Of a stretch of 50,038 bases of DNA, positions 42,232 through 49,972 are shown piece after piece. Every line of letters begins with the position of its first letter. Within the stretch, counting starts at the first letter, position 1. This stretch comes from Candidatus Gastranaerophilales bacterium (GTDB lineage: Bacteria; Cyanobacteriota; Vampirovibrionia; Gastranaerophilales; Gastranaerophilaceae), in contig CALUVW010000015.1 of the NCBI GenBank assembly GCA_944324315.1, forward strand, positions 1-50,038, written 5' to 3'. The notes beneath the pieces were generated by a model. It worked only from the letters and a program-made list of their open reading frames with translations, searched no databases and was not told where the DNA came from. Both the position numbers and the translations under genes were made by a program.

Positions 42232-43041
42232 ATGGATAAAAAAGAACTGATTAATTATATTAAATCTTTAGGTCTGCAGGTTCATACCGGAACAAAAGCT
42301 CGCGGACATCAGGGATTTTTTTTGAAAAATCGTATTGATATTTCAAAAAACATTCCGGAAAATAAAATTATTCCTACTCTTTTGCATGAATTTGCGCATT
42401 ACATTCATTCTAAAATTGAACCTGATATGAATAAAACAGGTGGATCATTGTACCAACTTTTTGGTTGTGAAAATTCTGTTTTTCTTAAAGAACTCATAAA
42501 GGTTACAAATTTTGTTGACGAAAATTCATTATGTGTAAGACTTTATGAACATAAATCACGCGTAAAGGATAAAATCAAAGAGTATGACAAATTTATAAAG
42601 CTTTATTACCCGAAATTTCAGCGCTCAAAAAAGTTTAAAGAATTTGATAAATTTATAAAGAAATCAAACGCACGCTACCTTTTAAAATACGATAGGGTAA
42701 AAGTTATTGAAAGAGGCTTTTTTAAACGAAATATAAAAATTTATTCAATAGATAATATTGAAAAAGATTTTGATATGCCGCAGGCGTTTGCTGCCTATAT
42801 CAGGCTTAAATCATGTACAAGGAAACTTGCACGGATTTCTTCACGCATAAATAAATATAAAAAATACTATGAAACGCCTGCTGAACTTTTTGCAAGATTA
42901 ATTGAAGGGCTATACATTGATAAGGAATGGACAGAGGCTCTGGCTCCTAATGTTGTGAAAAGGTTCTATGAATTGCTGAATGCAGGATATTATATGGAAT
43001 TAAAAACTATACTCTCCCATACATATCTTCATAGCGTATAA
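42232..43041 (+). CDS. HExxH-motif putative zinc metallopeptidase
   Basis: The N-terminal part contains LLHEFAHYIHS with His52, Glu53 and His56, a zinc-peptidase signature. ETPAELFARLIEGLYI (from Glu214) could supply the third ligand, as in ImmA/IrrE-type proteins, although overall similarity to those is not evident. The middle is strongly basic (KIKEYDKFIKLYYPKFQRSK), with a repeated KEYDKFIK/KEFDKFIK unit at about residues 115-145. No signal peptide is present, so it should act in the cytoplasm. It starts eight bases after the FAD dehydrogenase gene without a ribosome site and overlaps the convergent GDP-mannose gene by 35 bases. Confidence 0.72.
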   Translation: MDKKELINYIKSLGLQVHTGTKARGHQGFFLKNRIDISKNIPENKIIPTLLHEFAHYIHSKIEPDMNKTGGSLYQLFGCENSVFLKELIKVTNFVDENSLCVRLYEHKSRVKDKIKEYDKFIKLYYPKFQRSKKFKEFDKFIKKSNARYLLKYDRVKVIERGFFKRNIKIYSIDNIEKDFDMPQAFAAYIRLKSCTRKLARISSRINKYKKYYETPAELFARLIEGLYIDKEWTEALAPNVVKRFYELLNAGYYMELKTILSHTYLHSV

Positions 43042-44395
43042 TATCTTCTTCAATCAGCGGATTTCCTTTTTGGACTTCAATAATTTCAATATCTTCTTTG
43101 AATGGATTTTGAAGAGAGTGAATTGCTTTCAGCGGAATATCAACGCTGTGTCCGGGGGACAATATCATTTCTTTGCCTTCTAGTATAACCTTCGCTGTTC
43201 CTGATAAAACAACCCAGTGTTCGCTTCTGAAATTATGAGACTGAACAGAAAGTTTTTGTCCGGGGTTTACATGAATAATTTTGGTTAAAAATCCATCGCC
43301 CTGGGCAATGACCGTATAAAATCCCCATGGTCTGTAAACTGTTTTGTGTACAAGATGTGTGTTATCATTTTGTTTTTTCAATGTTTCATAAATATCTTTA
43401 ACATCTTGTGTCATATTCTTTTTACAGGCAAGAATTGCATCTTCGGTTTCAACAATTACAGCATCTTCCAGCCCGATTGTTGCAACGAGTTTGGATGATG
43501 CATAAACAAATGAATTTTTTGAACCCTTATCCAGAACATGTCCAACAAAGACATTTCCGTTTTCATCTTTATTGCTTATATCATAAATTGATTTCCATGA
43601 ACCTAAGTCATTCCAATCACTTTCAAGTTTTACAAGAGCAATCTTGTCAGACTTTTCCATAATTGCATAATCAATTGAAATATTTGGCATTTTATCAAAA
43701 TTTACAAACGGAATTTCATTTGTTTGCGAAAAATCAAATTCTTCGGAAATTTTTGCAATTTCAGGAGCATGCTTAACAGTTTCTTCTATAAGTGTTGAAG
43801 CTTTGAACATGAATATTCCGCTATTCCAGAAATAAGTTCCGGCATGCAGATATTTTTTTGCTGTTTCAATATCAGGTTTTTCGACAAATTCTTTTACCTT
43901 AAAACCGTCCTCTAATTTTTCAGATGTATTAATATAACCGTACCCTGTTTCAGGATAGCCTGGTTTAATGCCGAAAGTTACAATGTAACCTTTTTCAGCG
44001 AGTTTTTCTCCTTTTTTTACCGTGGATAAAAATTTGTCGTTATCTTTGATTAAATGGTCGGACGGAACAACTATTATCACAGGGTCAGAATTTGATTTCT
44101 GCATAATAAATTTTGCTGTAAGAACAATTGCAGGTGCAGTATTTTTTGCGACAGGTTCCGACAAAACAACAGGATTTGTTGTCAATTCACCAAGCTGCAT
44201 ACGGACATTTGAAGAATGTTTAACATTTGTTATACTCACAATATTATTTTCGTCCATGCAGTTTTTTAGTCTTTCAAAAGTTGATTGCAAGAGACTTTTA
44301 TCCGAGTTTAAATTCAAAAGCTGTTTTGGATATAACTCTCTTGATAAAGGCCACAATCTGCTGCCTGAACCGCCTGCAAGTATAATTCCGTACAT
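43007..44395 (-). CDS. manC: Mannose-1-phosphate guanylyltransferase / mannose-6-phosphate isomerase
   Basis: This bifunctional enzyme makes GDP-mannose for polysaccharide or glycan synthesis. The N-terminal nucleotidyltransferase shows LAGGSGSRLWPLSRELYPKQ, VVPSDHLI and FVEKPDIETAKKYL. The C-terminal cupin isomerase domain (about residues 345-460) shows RPWGFYTVIAQGDGFLTKII, PGQKLSVQSHNFRSEHWVVL and GHSVDIPLKAIHSLQNP. At 462 residues it has the full two-domain length. AGGAGGACAG precedes the ATG. No other sugar-nucleotide genes are adjacent; it ends inside the HExxH gene on the other strand. Confidence 0.96.
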   Translation of the reverse strand: MYGIILAGGSGSRLWPLSRELYPKQLLNLNSDKSLLQSTFERLKNCMDENNIVSITNVKHSSNVRMQLGELTTNPVVLSEPVAKNTAPAIVLTAKFIMQKSNSDPVIIVVPSDHLIKDNDKFLSTVKKGEKLAEKGYIVTFGIKPGYPETGYGYINTSEKLEDGFKVKEFVEKPDIETAKKYLHAGTYFWNSGIFMFKASTLIEETVKHAPEIAKISEEFDFSQTNEIPFVNFDKMPNISIDYAIMEKSDKIALVKLESDWNDLGSWKSIYDISNKDENGNVFVGHVLDKGSKNSFVYASSKLVATIGLEDAVIVETEDAILACKKNMTQDVKDIYETLKKQNDNTHLVHKTVYRPWGFYTVIAQGDGFLTKIIHVNPGQKLSVQSHNFRSEHWVVLSGTAKVILEGKEMILSPGHSVDIPLKAIHSLQNPFKEDIEIIEVQKGNPLIEEDIIRYEDMYGRV

Positions 44396-44487
44396 CTGTC
44401 CTCCTGATTGTTACGTAATATTATATTATAAATATTAATTATTGTGTAATTGTAATAATAATTTAACAATATTTTGAAGTATATAAA

Positions 44488-44700
44488 TTAATCAAACAAG
44501 TTTTTTACAGGAACTTTAAAATAATCTGCAATTAGAATTAATTTATCAATAGTGATATTCAATTTTGCATTTTCAACTTTTCCAATGTAGGAATTGTCTA
44601 GCCCCAGTTCGAGTGACAATTCCTCTTGAGAGATACCTGATTTATGCCTTAAATTTTTTAAATTTTTACCAAGTTTTTCTTTAATATTTTTATTGATCAT
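44488..44700 (-). CDS. XRE-family helix-turn-helix regulator, 70 aa
   Basis: This is a minimal DNA-binding domain: LGKNLKNLRHKSGISQEELS, then LGLDNSYIGKVENAKLNITI and a last helix, KLILIADYFKVPVKNLFD. The frame is open to 44730, but the start at ATG 44700 gives the usual XRE N-terminus (MINKNIKEKLGKNLKNLRHK). There is no clear ribosome site at either. It is divergent from a pilin-like gene at 44823 across 122 bases with a perfect sigma-70 promoter, repeating the layout at 12946-13989. Confidence 0.85.
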   Translation of the reverse strand: MINKNIKEKLGKNLKNLRHKSGISQEELSLELGLDNSYIGKVENAKLNITIDKLILIADYFKVPVKNLFD

Positions 44701-44739
44701 TTTTCTATTGTGGAGAAAAGCTGAACACAAATTCCACGA

Positions 44740-44768
44740 TTGACAGTCGGGGGTAAATTTGTTATAAT
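44740..44768 (+). promoter_or_regulatory. Consensus sigma-70 promoter with overlapping palindrome
   Basis: TTGACA (44740-44745), a 17-base spacer and TATAAT (44763-44768) form a perfect consensus. CCACGA and TCGGGG flank the -35 box as an imperfect inverted repeat (CCACGATTGACAGTCGGGG), a candidate site for the divergent XRE protein. A promoter this strong usually needs repression. Confidence 0.8.
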
Positions 44769-44822
44769 CATTCTATTGCAAGACTGTTAGTTGAGAAGGG
44801 ATGAAAAGTTAAGGAGATTAAA

Positions 44823-45584
44823 ATGTTGAAAAAATATTTCGCAGATAACAATCTGCCCCGTTTTGTGAAAGGCTTTGAAATTGCTGCATTTACATTGGCA
44901 GAAGTTCTTATCACACTAGGAATTATTGGAGTGGTTGCTGCAATAACAATACCGGTTATCATACAAAAATATAATGAAAAAGTTACTGTCAACAGGGTTA
45001 AAAAAGTTTATTCAGTATTGTCTCAAGCATTTAAAATGGCTGTAGAAGAAAACGGAACACCTGACAATTGGGGCTTGATATCTGGGCATAATGACAGTGT
45101 AACAAAATTAGTGCCGTACCTTCATGTATATAAACACTGTATGGATAGAAACAAGAATTGTTTTCCAATAGTTAAGATTACTTCTTTAGATGGCAGCACT
45201 AATTGGAATTTTAATGATTTTTATAATACTCTTACAGGCGGTTTTATACTTAATGACGGAACTTTTGTTGTTACTTACTATACACACTCAACAGATTGTT
45301 CAAGAGAATATGGCACAAGTAAAATGTTAAAAAACGGCTGCAGTACTATTATTACAGATATTAATGGTGAAAAAGGTCCAAACAGAATAGGCAAAGATAT
45401 ATTTTGTTTCTATTTGACAAAATATGGTATATTTCCAGCAGGAAGCAAAGAAGATACAACATTAAATATGACTACAAAATGTAATATTAATGTAAAAAAT
45501 GGAGAAAACGGTTATGCTTGCAGTGCATGGCTGTTATTAAACGAAAATATGGATTATTTACATAAATCTGATTTAGAATGGTAA
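44823..45584 (+). CDS. Type IV pilin-like protein with long leader
   Basis: The prepilin helix FTLAEVLITLGIIGVVAAIT starts after a leader of 22 residues (MLKKYFADNNLPRFVKGFEI then AA). Here Ala, not Gly, precedes the Phe at the expected cleavage site. The remaining globular part is 230 residues with several cysteines and the shared segment TDINGEKGPNRIGKDIFCFY, seen in the two other pilin-like genes. AAGGAG stands seven bases before the ATG. A consensus promoter and a divergent XRE regulator lie upstream. It may be a minor pilin or pseudopilin; cleavage by a PilD with relaxed specificity would have to be shown. Confidence 0.83.
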   Translation: MLKKYFADNNLPRFVKGFEIAAFTLAEVLITLGIIGVVAAITIPVIIQKYNEKVTVNRVKKVYSVLSQAFKMAVEENGTPDNWGLISGHNDSVTKLVPYLHVYKHCMDRNKNCFPIVKITSLDGSTNWNFNDFYNTLTGGFILNDGTFVVTYYTHSTDCSREYGTSKMLKNGCSTIITDINGEKGPNRIGKDIFCFYLTKYGIFPAGSKEDTTLNMTTKCNINVKNGENGYACSAWLLLNENMDYLHKSDLEW

Positions 45585-45610
45585 GATATCGAAACAAGTT
45601 CGGAATGACA
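45585..45610. repeat. Family C repeat fragment
   Basis: CGAAACAAGTTCGGAATGACA directly follows the pilin stop codon. It is the reverse complement of the GTCATTCCGAATTTGTTTC half at 12299. Confidence 0.6.
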
Positions 45611-45670
45611 TTATGTTTATCTCTTAATAATATTGGTGGTAACATATATATAACTCCTTGACTATATTAC

Positions 45671-45699
45671 TTGAAATATATATTAACTTTTGCTAATAT
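45671..45699 (+). promoter_or_regulatory. Promoter of the lytic transglycosylase gene, leaderless
   Basis: TTGAAA (45671-45676), 17 bases and TAATAT (45694-45699) end nine bases before the ATG at 45709. A second candidate, TTGACT (45658-45663), lies slightly upstream. No ribosome site fits in the remaining leader. Confidence 0.55.
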
Positions 45700-45708
45700 A
45701 TATATATA

Positions 45709-47700
45709 ATGTTTGAGAGGGATTTGAAAAAGAAAGTAATAGCAGGAGCAGTGAGTTTAGGGCTTATTTTTTCTGCTGGTTTTTATTTTTCTGTAATTTA
45801 CCAATCGCCTGAGAGAACGGATGAAATATATTCTGCGGCTCTGGAAGATTTTAATAAAGGTGATTATCAAAATGCATATTATCTTTTTTCAAAAATCACC
45901 ATGTTCTCAAATTTGAAACCGATTGCTATCTATCACCGTGCCGAGTGTGCTAAAATGCTTGGCGATGATAAATCCGAAATAAAGCAGTACGAAATATTAT
46001 TTAATAATTATCCGAAACATAAATTGAGTGTCCGATCAAGGTACCTTGCAGGGCAAAAACTCGTTGAAACAAAACCGCATGTCGCTAAAAAATATTTTGA
46101 AAATATAATACATAATTTCCCTGATACGGATTATGCATTGGCGTCTGAATATTATCTTGGGATTCTTCTTGAAAATAAATATAAGGACAATCAAATTGTG
46201 CCTGTTTCTGTTAAAGATGATGTACAAAATTATTTCAGACATTATTTGAAAAAAGCACCTTCCGGTACGCATGCTCTTAACGTTGTTAATCACTGGCTTG
46301 GATTTGTTCAGGATATCTCAAAGGACGATTATCTTTTAATGGCAAATACATGCTACTTATTTGACGAATACGCAAAAGCAAAAGAACTTATTCAAAAAGC
46401 AGATATTAACGAAAATTGGGCAATGGATGTAAAAATTTCTTATGCTCTAAAAGATTATAAACGTGCAAAGAATTTAACGGAAAATGGTATTGAAAAACGT
46501 TCACAATATGTACCTGATGAACAGATAATTGATGCAATTGACATTTACAATAGCCTTTCGACATCAAAAAGTAAGGCTGTAGAAAGGCTTTTGTCTCTTT
46601 CTAAAGGTAAAGGACGCGATTACCTTTTGAGTTTAAAATGCCAAAATGTTCAACAGAAAGATAAAGCGGCATGCTACAGTAATTTATATCTGCAGTATCC
46701 GGAAGGCAGGTTTTCTGCTGATGCTCTGGCAAATATATTTTTTGCAAAAATAAAAGCGCATGATTATGTTAATGCTAAAAAAATAGGCCTGGATCATCTG
46801 CGGAAATTTCCAGATGCAAATTCTTCCCCTATGGTCATGTTCTGGCTTGGAAAAATTTCTGAAAAAACAAATGACTATGACGGATATACAAGTTTTTATG
46901 AAGGTGTAATAAATAAATATCCGGATTCTTACTATGCATATAGAGCATATTTGAAGTTGAGCCGCATTACAGGTCCTTTAATTACAAGTTATATAAATCC
47001 AAAACCTGTCGTATATCCTTATAAATATTCTCATAATAATATCATAGTAAAACTTGTTGATTTAAAAGATTATGATGTTGTAAATGAGATTGCGGGGAAT
47101 GACGAATTTATAAAAAGCTGGGTGCTTTATAAAAAAGGCGACTATTCACACAGCATGCTTGTAGCCCGTGATGCAATGGAAAAAATAAAGGATAAGCCGG
47201 ACAAATATGATTTAAGATGGCGGCTGATATACCCTGTTTTATACTATGATGATATTCAAAAATATGCATCGGAAACAGGAAATAATCCGCCTTTAATGCT
47301 TGCTCTTACACGGGAAGAAAGTTATTTTGATCCGCTGGCACAGAGTATTGCTGGAGCGAGTGGATTGATGCAGTTAATGCCGTCTACTGCAAATGAAATT
47401 AATATAAAATTTAAACTTGGCATGAATATATCCGAAGCTCTGTTTAATCCATATAAAAATTTAAAATTAGGTAATTACTATTATGAATTTTTGCGAAAAA
47501 ATCTTGAGGGCTATGATATATCATCTGTAGCAGCTTACAACGGCGGTATAGGCTCAATTCAGCGCTGGAAAACAACGCTTCATTATAACGATACAGATGA
47601 ATTTGTTGAACAAATTCCCTATCCGGAAACCCAAAATTATGTAAAAAAAGTATTTAGAAGCTACTGGAACTATATAAGAATATATAACGGAAATGAATAG
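45709..47700 (+). CDS. Soluble lytic murein transglycosylase (Slt70-like)
   Basis: It cleaves the glycan strands of peptidoglycan in the periplasm. The N-terminal hydrophobic segment (about residues 10-28) is a signal or anchor. A long superhelix of TPR-like repeats follows (about 40-510, with IYHRAECAKMLGDDKSEIKQ and the like). The C-terminal catalytic domain has the glutamate in TREESYFDPLAQS (Glu537), then GASGLMQLMPSTANEI and AAYNGGIGSIQRW. At 663 residues it matches Slt70 in size. The start has no ribosome site but a promoter close by, so a leaderless message is likely. It could serve wall turnover or insertion of envelope machines. Confidence 0.92.
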   Translation: MFERDLKKKVIAGAVSLGLIFSAGFYFSVIYQSPERTDEIYSAALEDFNKGDYQNAYYLFSKITMFSNLKPIAIYHRAECAKMLGDDKSEIKQYEILFNNYPKHKLSVRSRYLAGQKLVETKPHVAKKYFENIIHNFPDTDYALASEYYLGILLENKYKDNQIVPVSVKDDVQNYFRHYLKKAPSGTHALNVVNHWLGFVQDISKDDYLLMANTCYLFDEYAKAKELIQKADINENWAMDVKISYALKDYKRAKNLTENGIEKRSQYVPDEQIIDAIDIYNSLSTSKSKAVERLLSLSKGKGRDYLLSLKCQNVQQKDKAACYSNLYLQYPEGRFSADALANIFFAKIKAHDYVNAKKIGLDHLRKFPDANSSPMVMFWLGKISEKTNDYDGYTSFYEGVINKYPDSYYAYRAYLKLSRITGPLITSYINPKPVVYPYKYSHNNIIVKLVDLKDYDVVNEIAGNDEFIKSWVLYKKGDYSHSMLVARDAMEKIKDKPDKYDLRWRLIYPVLYYDDIQKYASETGNNPPLMLALTREESYFDPLAQSIAGASGLMQLMPSTANEINIKFKLGMNISEALFNPYKNLKLGNYYYEFLRKNLEGYDISSVAAYNGGIGSIQRWKTTLHYNDTDEFVEQIPYPETQNYVKKVFRSYWNYIRIYNGNE

Positions 47701-47726
47701 TTATTGTAAATATATTCTTCTCACGC

Positions 47727-47755
47727 TTGAGAAAAATCCAAAATTATGTTAAAAT
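47727..47755 (+). promoter_or_regulatory. Promoter upstream of the G10 tract
   Basis: TTGAGA (47727-47732) and TAAAAT (47750-47755) have a 17-base spacer. They are followed by AGAAAGGA (47775-47782) and ATG 47790, a normal start arrangement. Confidence 0.65.
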
Positions 47756-47789
47756 AAAAAAGTAGTATAAAAAAAGAAAGGAATGATGT

Positions 47790-47846
47790 ATGAAGAGATT
47801 TATTATGCCTGAAACCCTCGGGGGGGGGGCGATTTCGAGCTTTTAG
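47790..47846 (+). CDS. Short frame into the G10 tract, out of phase with the pilin
   Basis: With promoter and ribosome site in front, ATG 47790 opens MKRFIMPETLGGGAISSF and stops at TAG 47844. The run of ten G (47820-47829) lies in the middle. One extra G, or two fewer, would join it without interruption to the pilin-like frame at 47954 and give a protein of about 337 residues (with one extra G). As sequenced, it is either a phase-OFF state, a degraded start, or a homopolymer sequencing error. Confidence 0.5.
   Translation: MKRFIMPETLGGGAISSF
47820..47829. repeat. Homopolymeric G10 tract
   Basis: Ten consecutive G stand out strongly in this AT-rich sequence. The tract lies in the 5' coding part of a pilin-like gene, the typical position of slipped-strand phase-variation tracts in host-associated bacteria. 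Confidence 0.85.
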
Positions 47847-47892
47847 AAAATGATTTATCTAAGAGGTCAAGAAGTCAAGCAAGTTTACAAAA

Positions 47893-47918
47893 TGTCATCC
47901 TTAATTTATTTCAGGCTC
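47893..47918. repeat. Family C repeat inside the pilin leader region
   Basis: GTCATCCTTAATTTATTTCAG belongs to family C. In the joined frame it would be read as NVILNLFQ, so a dispersed non-coding repeat seems to have been inserted into and translated with the pilin leader. Confidence 0.6.
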
Positions 47919-47929
47919 TGTTCTTCCTT

Positions 47930-48014
47930 CCCTTATTAGGGAAGGATAATAGGATGGGTAACTATTTCAGCTTATCCAAGTTGCTACCCACCCCTACCCC
48001 CTCCCTAATAAGGG
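47930..48014. repeat. Inverted repeat CCCTTATTAGGGA / TCCCTAATAAGGG
   Basis: Thirteen-base perfect arms at 47930-47942 and 48002-48014 continue as an imperfect stem (AAGGATAATAGGATGGGTAA against TTGCTACCCACCCCTACCCC). The pilin ATG 47954 and its AAGGA lie in the left arm, so folding would hide that internal start. A related palindrome is at 12811. Confidence 0.65.
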
Positions 48015-48802
48015 CGTGGACACAAGCATTCTCTCTTCGACCTTTACTCAATAAAAGACGCAAAGCAGCTTTTACGTTGTCAGAGGTATTAATAACTCTT
48101 GGAGTCATAGGTGTAGTAGCAGCTTTAACAATGCCTTCATTAATCGCAAATTACCAGAAAAAAGTCTGGGTAAATCAGTTAAAGACAACATATTCAAAAT
48201 TGAACGAAGGTTTCCGACAAATGATGGCAAAAGAAGGTTGTACAGATTTGCAGTGTGTGGGGGTAATTGTAACAATTCCTTCGGGAGCATCGCTTTCTGC
48301 AGAATACAAAAATTTTTTTAAAAGCAAAGTGCTTGAGACATTTAAACTTTCTAATGTCACTAATTTTGATGAATTATCCCTAACCTCAAATACATATCAA
48401 TACACAGTAAAAGCAGGTCAGGTAACAACGCAATTTGCTATGTATATCGATGAAAATCTCAAGCAATCATACTATAGGAATGGCTTCTTTGGTACAACTC
48501 CAGATGGTGCAATTTTATTTTTTGATTTCCCATATGGCAATAATATAAACGAAGGAGCTATGATTATTGCAGACATAAACGGGCAAAAAGGACCTAATAC
48601 ACTAGGTAGAGATATTTTCTGGTTTATGTTAACTGATAAACAAGTCGTAACATACGGAGGTCGTCTTAGTTGGGAATTTTCTAACACTGACGAAACATAC
48701 GATGAATATTCTGAAATTATGAAAAATGCTTGTTTGTACTACGATGTTGGTGTAAGCTGTGCTGGACTAATTGAAAATGACGGCTGGAAAATGAATTATT
48801 AA
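47954..48802 (+). CDS. Type IV pilin-like protein behind a G10 tract
   Basis: The prepilin helix FTLSEVLITLGVIGVVAALT begins at residue 40 after an odd leader rich in Leu, Pro and Arg (PTPTPSLIRAWTQAFSLRPL), with Ala before the Phe. The mature part of about 240 residues shares IADINGQKGPNTLGRDIFWF with the pilin-like genes at 13267 and 44823. The annotated ATG has AAGGA seven bases upstream and may be used. The better-supported start is ATG 47790 with promoter and ribosome site, which the G10 tract puts out of frame. The leader seems assembled from inserted repeats (47893 and 47930). The upstream frame between the tract and 47954 is open. Confidence 0.75.
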   Translation: MGNYFSLSKLLPTPTPSLIRAWTQAFSLRPLLNKRRKAAFTLSEVLITLGVIGVVAALTMPSLIANYQKKVWVNQLKTTYSKLNEGFRQMMAKEGCTDLQCVGVIVTIPSGASLSAEYKNFFKSKVLETFKLSNVTNFDELSLTSNTYQYTVKAGQVTTQFAMYIDENLKQSYYRNGFFGTTPDGAILFFDFPYGNNINEGAMIIADINGQKGPNTLGRDIFWFMLTDKQVVTYGGRLSWEFSNTDETYDEYSEIMKNACLYYDVGVSCAGLIENDGWKMNY

Positions 48803-48810
48803 TTGTTAAT

Positions 48811-48842
48811 AAAAAAAGACCTGCAGTAAGCAGGTCTTTTTA
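48811..48842. terminator. Terminator between convergent genes
   Basis: AAAAGACCTGC and GCAGGTCTTTT form a perfect stem with loop AGTAA, with T-runs on both strands. It ends the pilin gene on the plus strand and can also stop the minus-strand gene at 48865. Confidence 0.9.
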
Positions 48843-48864
48843 CATGCTTTTTCGGGGCATGCTT

Positions 48865-49284
48865 TTATGACATGTTTTTTCTTATATTTTCTTTTTGTTT
48901 GTCAATTTTTTTGATTCTTTTCTCTATAGATTTAATTTGTTTATCCAGAGCTTTTCTTTCTGCTTTAATAGCTTTGTATTGAGCATCTACATCCGCATAT
49001 TTTGATTTGTAGTTTAATAATTCATTTCTTACATCAACTTGAGCATTATCAAGCTGTATGATTGCGTTTTCCATTTTGGAATTTCCTGCAGGCTCATCAA
49101 GTGTTCTTGGAACAGAAGTTGAAACAGACCCTGTTGTAGTAGTAGATGATGTTCTCACAGGTGTTCCGTATACAGTATCATCAAAATTTAACGGTGTAAA
49201 AGCATTTCCGTCTGCAAATGCTGCACAAGAGCATGCTAATAAAATTGATAAAGATACAACACAATTTCTTAAAGTTTTTTTCAT
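48865..49284 (-). CDS. Secreted coiled-coil protein, 139 aa
   Basis: A signal peptide is clear (about residues 1-25, ending CAAFADG); the cysteines inside it (LLACSCAAFA) could form a lipobox, LLAC or LACS-like, so lipid attachment is possible. A Thr/Ser-rich linker follows (about 40-62, RTSSTTTTGSVSTSVPRTLD). The C-terminal half is a highly charged coiled coil (about 72-139, IKAERKALDKQIKSIEKRIK). No family is recognised. A good ribosome site, AAAGGAGAGTTAGC, precedes the ATG. It may be an envelope spacer or structural protein. Confidence 0.75.
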   Translation of the reverse strand: MKKTLRNCVVSLSILLACSCAAFADGNAFTPLNFDDTVYGTPVRTSSTTTTGSVSTSVPRTLDEPAGNSKMENAIIQLDNAQVDVRNELLNYKSKYADVDAQYKAIKAERKALDKQIKSIEKRIKKIDKQKENIRKNMS

Positions 49285-49531
49285 GCTAACTCTCCTTTAT
49301 TATAAATATATTTATTACAAGACAATATTATACTGATAGTATATCCTACGTTATTCAAAAAAAACTCATACAAAAAAATGAAAAATATTATGGAACTTTT
49401 TTGTCATGCAAACGTCTTTGAATGTGGTGTGTTTTATAATTATGAATTTTTGTAAATGGTATAAATGCTTGAAAATAAAGAGTTTCCGACTTAAACAAGA
49501 AAATTCTGTAAAAAAACATGAAAAAAAGTGC
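49285..49531. other. Gene-free stretch before the rRNA promoters
   Basis: It is AT-rich, with no frame that has a ribosome site. It contains the upstream region of the minus-strand secreted protein and A/T tracts that could act as UP elements for the rRNA promoters. Confidence 0.45.
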
Positions 49532-49560
49532 TTGACTTTAAAATTTCTTTTGCATACAAT
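49532..49560 (+). promoter_or_regulatory. rRNA operon promoter P1
   Basis: TTGACT (49532-49537), 17 bases, TACAAT (49555-49560). A/T tracts precede it. It is the first of three candidate promoters upstream of 16S rRNA. Confidence 0.7.
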
Positions 49561-49608
49561 CAAAGACGTGCCCAGTGCACAGCGAACCTTTAAAAATCAA
49601 CTACATCG

Positions 49609-49636
49609 TTGACATAACGTTAAGAAATTTTAAAGA
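49609..49636 (+). promoter_or_regulatory. rRNA operon promoter P2
   Basis: TTGACA (49609-49614), 16 bases, TAAAGA (49631-49636). The -10 match is weaker than in P1 and P3. Confidence 0.45.
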
Positions 49637-49652
49637 ATTTAAAACAAACTAC

Positions 49653-49680
49653 TTGACAATAAAAATTGACGATGTAAGAT
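49653..49680 (+). promoter_or_regulatory. rRNA operon promoter P3
   Basis: TTGACA (49653-49658), 16 bases, TAAGAT (49675-49680). The start point would leave a leader of about 285 bases before 16S rRNA. Confidence 0.65.
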
Positions 49681-49687
49681 AAAAAAT

Positions 49688-49972
49688 GCAGATGACACTA
49701 GCAGTTAATAAATTGAATGCATCTGATTATATAATATAAAGGAAGTAAACCCCGATTTAAAATGTAAATATTTTAAAATTGTGTCTGCGTTAGCAGAGCT
49801 TCAAATGAAGCGGTCGAAAAAGTTTACTCCGTACCTTGACAACAGAATAGCTGAAAAACAATACTTTGTTAATTCTAAAAACGAATGATAAAGGACACGT
49901 TAAGCGTAACGCTTAGCGATAAGTAATGAGCTAGAAACTGCTTCTTTAGAAGCAGATACTAATAACTTTCTG
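49688..49972 (+). other. rRNA operon leader
   Basis: The transcribed leader contains stems suited to rRNA processing: TTAAGCGT/ACGCTTA (about 49899-49914) and CTGCTTCT/AGAAGCAG (49938-49955). A further TTGACA at 49837 lacks a good -10 box. No gene is seen. Confidence 0.55.

Noticed and set aside
49406-49612. A 68-residue frame upstream of the rRNA operon
   Set aside because: It covers promoter P1, has no ribosome site and has a composition like its non-coding surroundings.
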